A stretch of DNA of 38,740 nucleotides from Gammaproteobacteria bacterium. Its GTDB lineage: Bacteria; Pseudomonadota; Gammaproteobacteria; Steroidobacterales; Woeseiaceae. The DNA is taken from contig JAUHYO010000002.1 of assembly GCA_030426325.1 (NCBI GenBank), positions 1-38,740 of the forward strand, written 5' to 3'. A program made the translations under genes and the position numbers. The notes beneath the pieces were generated by a model that worked only from the letters and a program-made list of their open reading frames with translations, had not been told where the DNA came from and searched no databases. Shown here one piece after another: positions 27,100 to 33,641 of this stretch; the first letter of the stretch is position 1; the number at the start of each line of letters is the position of its first letter.

Positions 27100-28223
27100 T
27101 GGACGCCGTGCTGGCATCCTACGCAGCGCAGGAATCACTCAGTCGTGGCCGGCGGTACAAGGAACCGCCCTCAGTGTATCGCGGTGAGTACCAGCGTGAT
27201 CGCGACCGCATTATTCATTCAACGGCGTTTCGCCGGCTCATGTACAAGACCCAGGTATTCGTCAATCACGAAGGTGACTTGTATCGAACGCGACTGACAC
27301 ACTCCCTCGAGGTCGCGCAGATAGGCCGAACCGTCGCGGTTGCGCTGCAATTAAACGAAGCGCTGACAGAGGCGATCTGCCTGGCACACGATCTTGGTCA
27401 TACGCCGTTCGGGCACGCCGGACAGGACACGCTGAACGCCTGCATGCGTGACTACGGTGGGTTCGAGCACAATCTGCAGTCGCTCCGCGTTGTGGACGTA
27501 CTCGAAGCCAAGTACGCCGATTTTCCGGGCCTGAATCTTATGTTCGAGACGCGCGAAGGCATCCTGAAACACTGCTCGAAGCGCCATGCCCGGGAACTTG
27601 GCGATGTGGGTGAACGATTTCTGCTGCGCAAGCAGCCCGGCCTCGAGGCGCAGCTTGCGAACATTGCCGATGCCATCGCCTACAACAATCACGATGTCGA
27701 CGACGGCTACCGTGCGGGACTTTTGAGCCTAGACCAGCTCCGGCAGCAACCCCTGTTCGGCGATCGCCTGGCCAAGGTCCAGAAGCGCTACCCCGATCTC
27801 GACGACCGGCGGCTGATCTATGAGGTAATCCGCCGCATGATCGGCTCCGTCGTTAGCGACCTGATCGAGGAAACACGCCGCCGGCTCCTGGCCGCGGAGC
27901 CGCAATCCATAGACGACGTCCGTGATGCGGGCGCGCCGCTGGTCTCCATGTCGGATGCGATGTACGAACAGCACACCGCGCTCAAGAAATTCCTGTACGA
28001 GAGTCTGTACAGCCACGAGAAAAAACTCGCGATGACGGAGGAGGTACAGGGGATCGTAAAAGACCTGTTTACCGCGTACATAAGCGATGCGAGGCAGATG
28101 CCAGACGAGTTTGCCGAGGCGGCCGAGAACGCTGCGGGTGCCGAGCGCGCCCGCGTTGTGGCAGACTTCATCGCCGGAATGACCGATCGCTACGCGATTT
28201 CGGCCCACGAAGCCCTAGGCTGA
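27099..28223 (+). CDS. dgt: dGTP triphosphohydrolase-like protein (HD domain)
   Basis: 374-residue HD-superfamily dNTP triphosphohydrolase, which removes triphosphate from deoxynucleotides. The metal-binding histidines and aspartates are seen in RTRLTHSLEVAQIGRTV, CLAHDLGHTPFGHAGQDTL, and a later NNHDVDDGYRAG. The N-terminal RDRIIHSTAFRRLMYKTQVF is characteristic of the shorter Dgt-like family rather than the 505-residue E. coli Dgt, so substrate specificity may differ from dGTP. Overlaps aroB by one base; pyrF follows after 12 nt. Confidence 0.94.
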   Translation: MDAVLASYAAQESLSRGRRYKEPPSVYRGEYQRDRDRIIHSTAFRRLMYKTQVFVNHEGDLYRTRLTHSLEVAQIGRTVAVALQLNEALTEAICLAHDLGHTPFGHAGQDTLNACMRDYGGFEHNLQSLRVVDVLEAKYADFPGLNLMFETREGILKHCSKRHARELGDVGERFLLRKQPGLEAQLANIADAIAYNNHDVDDGYRAGLLSLDQLRQQPLFGDRLAKVQKRYPDLDDRRLIYEVIRRMIGSVVSDLIEETRRRLLAAEPQSIDDVRDAGAPLVSMSDAMYEQHTALKKFLYESLYSHEKKLAMTEEVQGIVKDLFTAYISDARQMPDEFAEAAENAAGAERARVVADFIAGMTDRYAISAHEALG

Positions 28224-28235
28224 CAAGGACACTCA

Positions 28236-28952
28236 GTGAAACACAAGGATATTCCCAATAAAGATCGCCTGATCTTCGCCATGGACGTGCCCGACTGCGG
28301 ACGCGCGCGACAGTTGGCGAACGAGCTGGGCGACGCCATCAGCTTCTACAAGATCGGCCTCGAGCTGATGATGAGCGGCGAGTACTTCGAGTTGCTCGAC
28401 TGGATGCTCGAACGGGACAAGAAGGTATTCTGCGACCTGAAGTTTTTCGACATACCCGCAACGGTTGGCTCGGCGGTCCAACAACTGAAAGACCGCGGCG
28501 CCAGTTTCGTCACGGTGCACGGCAATCGCTCGATCATGGAAGCGGCCGCCGAAAACAAGGGCGACACGTTGAAGGTCCTGGGCGTGACGGCACTGACCAG
28601 CCTCGATCGCGGCGACCTCGATGACCTGGGCTTTGCCTGCGACCTTGAAGCATTGGTGCTATCACGAGCGAAACAGGCACTGGCGGCCGGTTGCGACGGC
28701 GTTATTTCGTCCGGTCTCGAGGTTCCGAAGCTCCGGGAGCACGTCGACAACAAGCTGCTCGTTATCTCGCCAGGAATCCGGCCGGTCGACAACAAGCCCA
28801 TGGGCGACCAGAAACGCGTTGTGACGGTGGAAACGGCATTTTCGAATGGCGCTGACTACATTGTTGTCGGTCGACCAATTCGCGATGCAGAAAGCCCGCG
28901 TGCTGCAGCAGAAGCCATGCAGGCGTCAATCGAAGCACAGGTCGGAAGCTGA
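28236..28952 (+). CDS. pyrF: Orotidine 5'-phosphate decarboxylase
   Basis: Last step of UMP synthesis: decarboxylation of OMP. 238 residues, TIM barrel. The catalytic signature [11 protein letters not shown] carries the Lys and Asp pair, followed by [29 protein letters not shown] and the phosphate-binding [10 protein letters not shown]. The start is GTG 28236 with AAGGA six nucleotides upstream. The TGA shares one base with the hemE ATG, a coupled pair. Confidence 0.97.
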   Translation: MKHKDIPNKDRLIFAMDVPDCGRARQLANELGDAISFYKIGLELMMSGEYFELLDWMLERDKKVFCDLKFFDIPATVGSAVQQLKDRGASFVTVHGNRSIMEAAAENKGDTLKVLGVTALTSLDRGDLDDLGFACDLEALVLSRAKQALAAGCDGVISSGLEVPKLREHVDNKLLVISPGIRPVDNKPMGDQKRVVTVETAFSNGADYIVVGRPIRDAESPRAAAEAMQASIEAQVGS

Positions 28953-30019
28953 TGTCTGAACTCAAAAATGATGTCCTGTTGCGCGCGCTGATGCGCGAGC
29001 CGGTCAACCGCACCCCGGTCTGGATCATGCGCCAGGCCGGCCGCTATCTTCCCGAGTATCGTGAATTGAGAGCCCAGGCGGGCGATTTCATGAGCCTCTG
29101 CCAGAATCCCGAGCTGGCCTGCGAAGTTACCGTGCAGCCTTTGCGCCGCTTCAAACTGGACGCCGCCATCCTGTTCTCGGATATCCTGACGATCCCCGAT
29201 GCCATGGGCCTGGGCTTGTATTTCGTCAGCGGCGAGGGCCCGAAATTCGAGCGCCCGGTTCAGGACGCAAGAGCGATCAAGGCGCTTAAAGTGCCGAACG
29301 TCGAGAAAAAGCTCGATTACGTCTTCAAAACGGTCGGCAGGGTCCGAAAAGAGCTCAACGGTGATGTCCCGCTGATCGGCTTCGCCGGCAGTCCGTTTAC
29401 CGTCGGCACCTACATGGTCGAGGGCGGTTCAAGCCGCACATTTCCAACCATCAAGGGCATAGCCGCCGAATCCCCGGAAGTCCTCGACTTGCTAATGGAC
29501 AAAATTGCCGAGGCCACCATCGAGTACCTGAACGCGCAAATCGATGCCGGTGCGCAGGCCGTCCAGATATTCGACACCTGGGGCGCAGCCCTCGAAGCCG
29601 ACCAGTTCCGGCGCTTCTCAATGGCCAGCATGCAAAAAATCATCGACGGACTGACCCGAACGCATGACGGCCGCCAGGTCCCGGTCATCGTCTTCACCAA
29701 GGGCGCCGGACCCTTGCTCAAAGACCTCGCCGAAACCGGCTGCGACGCACTGGGCGTCGACTGGACAACCGACCTCGCCACCGCACGGCAATACGTTTCC
29801 GACAAGGTCGCATTACAGGGCAACCTGGATCCGGCAACCTTGCGGGAGAGTCCGGAGGTCATCCGGCAGGGCGTGGCGGATACGCTGGCCAGCTACGGAG
29901 ACGGGCCGGGACACGTCTTCAATCTCGGTCACGGAATCACGCCGGACATCAAGCCAGAACACCTGGGCGCATTGGTCGACGCCGTCCACGAGCTAAGCCC
30001 GCAATACCACGATCAGTAA
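28952..30019 (+). CDS. hemE: Uroporphyrinogen decarboxylase
   Basis: Removes the four acetate carboxyl groups of uroporphyrinogen III to give coproporphyrinogen III in haem synthesis. 355 residues, the expected length. N-terminal signature [19 protein letters not shown] contains the substrate-binding arginines; [14 protein letters not shown] carries the catalytic Asp; [17 protein letters not shown] and the C-terminal [10 protein letters not shown] are also diagnostic. Together with HemW and the ctaC/ctaD oxidase it relates to haem supply and respiration, though the genes are not adjacent. Followed by a 243-nt gap with two structured repeats. Confidence 0.98.
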   Translation: MSELKNDVLLRALMREPVNRTPVWIMRQAGRYLPEYRELRAQAGDFMSLCQNPELACEVTVQPLRRFKLDAAILFSDILTIPDAMGLGLYFVSGEGPKFERPVQDARAIKALKVPNVEKKLDYVFKTVGRVRKELNGDVPLIGFAGSPFTVGTYMVEGGSSRTFPTIKGIAAESPEVLDLLMDKIAEATIEYLNAQIDAGAQAVQIFDTWGAALEADQFRRFSMASMQKIIDGLTRTHDGRQVPVIVFTKGAGPLLKDLAETGCDALGVDWTTDLATARQYVSDKVALQGNLDPATLRESPEVIRQGVADTLASYGDGPGHVFNLGHGITPDIKPEHLGALVDAVHELSPQYHDQ

Positions 30020-30045
30020 ATCGCATAATCGTCTGCGACGATGCA

Positions 30046-30128
30046 GCGAAGCGTTCCGGAAAGTGTTTAAAGGAAATAAAGCGCAGCGCAGCGAGCCATT
30101 CCGATAAACACTTTCCGGAACGATTCGC
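30046..30128 (-). repeat. Structured repeat, copy 2 (35-nt loop family)
   Basis: An 18-bp perfect inverted repeat (30052-30069 against 30105-30122, arm CGTTCCGGAAAGTGTTTA) is extended after one G/A mismatch by GCGAA/TTCGC, giving 23 paired positions. The loop at 30070-30104 is 35 nt; read on the minus strand it begins TCGGAATGGCTCGCTGCG and ends CTTTATTTCCTT. Relative to copy 1 the loop differs at four positions, and stem differences are compensated on both arms. It starts 27 nt after the hemE stop. Confidence 0.9.
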
Positions 30129-30161
30129 GGGCCGTTACGTACAAAGCGTCGCACGAATCCC

Positions 30162-30240
30162 GGGTCGACCGGAAAACTGTTTCTAGGAATGGCTCCCTTC
30201 GGTCCGCTTTATTTCCTTGAAACAGTTTTCCGATCGCCCC
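30162..30240 (+). repeat. Structured repeat, copy 3 (35-nt loop family)
   Basis: A 14-bp perfect stem (CGGAAAACTGTTTC at 30170-30183 against 30219-30232) is extended through a mismatch by CGA/TCG and, after another mismatch, GGG/CCC. The loop at 30184-30218 is 35 nt and differs from copy 1 by a single base (TAGGAATGG instead of TCGGAATGG). It is oriented opposite to copy 2, 33 nt away, forming a back-to-back pair between hemE and the convergent cupin gene. The 30020-30262 region contains no supportable gene. Confidence 0.9.
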
Positions 30241-30262
30241 TTTGTTGGTCGCGGGGTTTTGT

Positions 30263-30640
30263 TTATAGAAGTTCGATTTCGAGTATTTGGCATTGTTGGA
30301 CGACGTTGGCGTTTTCACCGCCGTGGGTGATGGCATCTGCCCAGACGACTTGTCCGAACTTGAACTCTTCCATGTGCCGGTTTCCGTTGCCGTCATCCTC
30401 AAGCCAGCCGCAGGTCTGCAGGTAAACCAGCAGTCGATCCGGGTGGGCATGCAGTGGTTGGTTCTCGCCGTTTCGGACGGTTTGTTTCAGAACACGTACG
30501 CGTTCGTTCTCAAACTCGAGTGAAAAGATGTGCGGTGCGACGCGCAGCGGGTCGAGTGGTTTGGGGACGGCGGCAGCGACGACGGCGGCGAGCAGCAGGA
30601 GAGGTACGAATGCCAGCAGTTTTGAGCCGGGACTATTCAC
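30263..30640 (-). CDS. Small exported cupin-like protein
   Basis: 125 residues. Residues 7-24 (KLLAFVPLLLLAAVVAAA) form a signal peptide or membrane anchor. The remainder looks like a single cupin barrel: LEFENERVRVLKQTVRNGE, then LHAHPDRLLVYLQ with His64 and His66 as possible metal ligands, and a second motif region FGQVVWADAITHGGENAN with a further His. This suggests a periplasmic metal-binding cupin of unknown substrate. Its ATG lies 8 nt inside the fadD 3' end, so it is probably translated with fadD. Not recognised as a named gene. Confidence 0.82.
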   Translation of the reverse strand: MNSPGSKLLAFVPLLLLAAVVAAAVPKPLDPLRVAPHIFSLEFENERVRVLKQTVRNGENQPLHAHPDRLLVYLQTCGWLEDDGNGNRHMEEFKFGQVVWADAITHGGENANVVQQCQILEIELL

Positions 30641-32291
30641 GCAGAGCCCTCCGGAGGATTTTGCCGACGTTGGTTTTCGGCAGTTCGTCGCGGAATTCGA
30701 TGATGCGTGGTCGTTTGTAGCCGGTGAGGTTTTCCTTGCAGTAGTCGAGGATGTCCTGTTCTTTCAGGTTCGGGTCCTTGCGCACGACGAAGACCTTGAC
30801 GATTTCACCGGAACGCTCGTCGGGCAGGCCGATGGCGGCGGCTTCCAGGACGCCGGGCATTTCTACGATGACGTTTTCGATTTCGTTCGGATAGACGTTG
30901 AACCCGGAGACAAGGATCATGTCTTTTTTGCGGTCTTCGATGAAGGTGTAGCCGTTCTCATCCATGCGTCCGACATCGCCGGTTCGCAGCCAGCCGCCGG
31001 GAAGCATGGTTTCGGCGGTTTCGGCCGGGCGTTGCCAGTAACCTTCCATGACCTGCGGGCCGCGGATGCAGATCTCGCCGATTTCCCCGATGGGCAATGG
31101 GTTGCCGTCGTCGCCGGCGATCATGACATCGGTCGAGGGGACCGGGAGGCCAATGGTTCCAGTGAATTCACTGTCGATTCGGCAGACGATCGCGACCGGT
31201 GAGGTCTCGGTCAGGCCGTAGCCCTGCAAGATGGTGGTGCCTGTCTTTTCCTTCCATTCCTTTGCAATTGCGGGTTGCACTGCCATGCCGCCGCCGACGC
31301 AGACCCGCAGGTGGCTGAAGTCTATTCTGGAGAAACTTGGTGTATCCATCAGGGCGGCAAACAGCGTGTTCACACCCGTGAACATGTTGAACTTGTGCTT
31401 CGCGATTTCTTTGGCGAAGCCCTCAAAGTCTCGCGGGTTTGTAATGAGGATGTTTTCACCGCCTTGTGCCATGACGGTCAGGCAATTCCCCTGCAGCGAA
31501 AAAATGTGATAGAGCGGCAGGGCGGTGATCGCGACGACCGGTAACACACCCTCGTAAGCGTCGGCCTGCCAGGTCATCGACTGCTGAACGTTGTACACCA
31601 TGTTGCGGTGGCTCAGCATCGCGCCTTTGGACGCGCCGGTTGTGCCGCCGGTGTACTGCAGAAAGGCGATATCGGCGTAGCCGATCTCAACCTCGTCGAG
31701 CACCTGGTCGGCTCCTGCGCTGAGCGCTTGCCGAAAGCTGAATTTACCCGGCAGGTTGAACGACGGAACCGCTCGCTTGATGTAGCGCAGCGCGAAATTG
31801 ACCAGGGTGCTCTTCGGGAAACTCAGCAGATCGCCCACGCCGGTGGTAACAACATGTTGCACGTCCGTTTCGGCGATAACGTCTTCGAGAACGTGCGCAA
31901 AGTTCTCAAGAATGATGATGCACTTGGCGCCGGAGTCCTTGAGCTGGTGTTTGAGTTCACGGGCGGTATACAGCGGGTTGACGTTGACGACGACCAGCCC
32001 CGCCCGAAAAATGCCGCAAAGCGCTACCGGGTATTGAAGGACGTTCGGCATCATGATCGCCACGCGTTCACCGCGTGTCAGCTTGAGCTTCTTTTGCAGA
32101 AAACAGGCGAACTGCAGCGACAGCCGGTCAAGATCGGCGTAGCTCAGCGTCGTTCCCATGTTGGTGTAGGCATTGTTGTCCGGGTAGGCCTCGAACGCCT
32201 GTTCACACAGTTCACGAACCGAACGAAACGGTGGTGTCGGAACCACTGCGGGCATGCCCGGCGGGTAGGACTTGAGCCAGATTTTCTCCAA
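30633..32291 (-). CDS. fadD: Long-chain fatty acid-CoA ligase
   Basis: Activates fatty acids to acyl-CoA with ATP for beta-oxidation or lipid synthesis; a peripheral membrane enzyme. 552 residues (E. coli FadD 561). The start MEKIWLKSYPPGMPAVVP and the segments RVAIMMPNVLQYPVALCGIFRAG and VVVNVNPLYTARELKHQL match FadD closely. The AMP-binding motif YTGGTTGASKGA is at 213-224, GYGLTETSP and WLRTGDVG follow, and the C-terminal lysine region is LPKTNVGKILRRALRE. The start codon is TTG 32291, supported by AAGGGGA 6 nt upstream and by homology. It overlaps the cupin gene by 8 nt and lies 32 nt after tesA. Confidence 0.96.
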   Translation of the reverse strand: MEKIWLKSYPPGMPAVVPTPPFRSVRELCEQAFEAYPDNNAYTNMGTTLSYADLDRLSLQFACFLQKKLKLTRGERVAIMMPNVLQYPVALCGIFRAGLVVVNVNPLYTARELKHQLKDSGAKCIIILENFAHVLEDVIAETDVQHVVTTGVGDLLSFPKSTLVNFALRYIKRAVPSFNLPGKFSFRQALSAGADQVLDEVEIGYADIAFLQYTGGTTGASKGAMLSHRNMVYNVQQSMTWQADAYEGVLPVVAITALPLYHIFSLQGNCLTVMAQGGENILITNPRDFEGFAKEIAKHKFNMFTGVNTLFAALMDTPSFSRIDFSHLRVCVGGGMAVQPAIAKEWKEKTGTTILQGYGLTETSPVAIVCRIDSEFTGTIGLPVPSTDVMIAGDDGNPLPIGEIGEICIRGPQVMEGYWQRPAETAETMLPGGWLRTGDVGRMDENGYTFIEDRKKDMILVSGFNVYPNEIENVIVEMPGVLEAAAIGLPDERSGEIVKVFVVRKDPNLKEQDILDYCKENLTGYKRPRIIEFRDELPKTNVGKILRRALRE

Positions 32292-32323
32292 AATAATCCC
32301 CTTTTAGTGCTTTGCGCCCCGGA

Positions 32324-32935
32324 TCAGTTATCCAGTGTAGCGCTTATGATTGGCCAGGCGTTATCGAGCAGTATCGGTTGCGCCGTCGCATTGGGGTGAA
32401 TGCGATCGCTCTGCAACAGCTCGTCATTCAATGCGATGCCGTCCATAAAGAATTCGATCCACTGGATGTCCATCTCGTCGGAGACTTCGCGGAACACGTC
32501 TTCGAACGCTTTCGAATAACGTGCTCCGTAGTTTATCGGAATCCGGATGCCCAGCAGCACGACAGCCGCACCCGATGCCTTGGCGCGGCTGATAATGGTG
32601 GTCAGGTTCGCTTTCATTCGCGCGGGCGGAAACCCGCGCAGCCCGTCATTGGCACCGAGTTCCAGGATCAGGAGCTCCGGTGCGAAGGTATCAAGGGCCT
32701 CGTCAATCCGCGTGACGCCCCCCTCGGTTGTCTCTCCACTGATACTGGCGTTGACGACCCGATGTTCGTACCCTTGTTCTTCAAGTCGGGCCTGCAACAA
32801 TGCGGTCCAGGACTGGTCAACTTCAATACCGTAACCGGCACTGAGGCTGTCGCCAAAGACGAGCACTGTCGGTACATCGGTAGCCTCCGCGCCAGCGGCC
32901 AGCAAGAGCAACAGAAGGGAAGCTATTTTTCGCAT
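32324..32935 (-). CDS. tesA: Periplasmic acyl-CoA thioesterase I / lysophospholipase L1
   Basis: GDSL-family SGNH hydrolase (203 residues) with broad thioesterase, lysophospholipase and arylesterase activity in E. coli. A signal peptide (MRKIASLLLLLLAAGAEA) precedes the GDS nucleophile Ser30 in VFGDSLSAGYG. Block II is NASISGETT, block III LGANDG, and the catalytic Asp177/His180 pair is in SDRIHPN. It is divergent from ybbA, and the two start codons overlap by two bases on opposite strands. No good ribosome-binding site precedes the ATG. Upstream of fadD on the same strand, so fatty acid release and activation may be co-expressed. Confidence 0.96.
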   Translation of the reverse strand: MRKIASLLLLLLAAGAEATDVPTVLVFGDSLSAGYGIEVDQSWTALLQARLEEQGYEHRVVNASISGETTEGGVTRIDEALDTFAPELLILELGANDGLRGFPPARMKANLTTIISRAKASGAAVVLLGIRIPINYGARYSKAFEDVFREVSDEMDIQWIEFFMDGIALNDELLQSDRIHPNATAQPILLDNAWPIISATLDN

Positions 32936-33641
32936 GTCGAATCAGTCATCAAAAGCAGGCAGTGTCCTAGAGGCGCATAAGCTCAGCAAACAGGTTAGCA
33001 GTCCGGAAGGGACTCTGACCATTCTTTCGGACGTCAGTTTCAGTATTGCAGCCGGCGAGTCGGTGGCGGTCGTCGGGCCCTCCGGCGCCGGAAAATCGAC
33101 ATTGCTGGCACTGCTGGCGGGCCTGGACCTGCCGAGCACCGGGCATGTCGTACTGAACGGGTCAAATCTGTCGACACTGAGCGAAGACGGTCGTGCAAGC
33201 TTGCGGGCAGAGAGCGTCGGCTTCGTGTTTCAGTCGTTTCACCTGGTGCCGTCATTGAATGCGCTGGAGAATGTCATGTTGCCGCTCGAGCTCGCCGGCC
33301 AGCCCAATGCACGAACGGCAGCCCGTGAAATCATTGAGAAAGTTGGCCTCGGCGAACGCTGGAGCCACTATCCGTCGCAATTGTCCGGCGGCGAAAAGCA
33401 GCGCGTTGCGATTGCCCGGGCATTTGCAACCGAGCCGGCTGTCCTGTTTGCCGACGAGCCTACCGGGAATCTCGACAGCCGAACCGGCGCCAATATCATG
33501 GAGCTGATGTTCGAGCTCAACCGCGACTCCTCGACGACGCTGGTGCTTGTTACCCATGACCAGGTGCTTGCGGAACGCTGCGACCGGATACTTTCCCTGG
33601 ATGTTGGCAAGCTGGTCAGTGATACCAGGGCGGCCGCGTGA
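32934..33641 (+). CDS. ybbA: ABC transporter ATP-binding protein YbbA
   Basis: ATPase subunit (235 residues) of a MacB/LolD-type ABC system that pairs with YbbP. Walker A GPSGAGKST, Q-loop VFQSFHLVPSL, signature LSGGEKQRVAIARAFA, Walker B AVLFADEPTGNLD and the switch VTHDQ are all intact. The AAGGGA at 32915-32920 could serve as ribosome-binding site, with rather long spacing. GTGA overlap with ybbP indicates coupled translation. The transported substrate is not known. Confidence 0.95.
   Translation: MSNQSSKAGSVLEAHKLSKQVSSPEGTLTILSDVSFSIAAGESVAVVGPSGAGKSTLLALLAGLDLPSTGHVVLNGSNLSTLSEDGRASLRAESVGFVFQSFHLVPSLNALENVMLPLELAGQPNARTAAREIIEKVGLGERWSHYPSQLSGGEKQRVAIARAFATEPAVLFADEPTGNLDSRTGANIMELMFELNRDSSTTLVLVTHDQVLAERCDRILSLDVGKLVSDTRAAA

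Noticed and set aside
30046-30240. Repeat pair as ends of a small transposon (MITE)
   Set aside because: The stems differ between copies and pair within each copy; there are no constant terminal repeats or target-site duplications that I can see.
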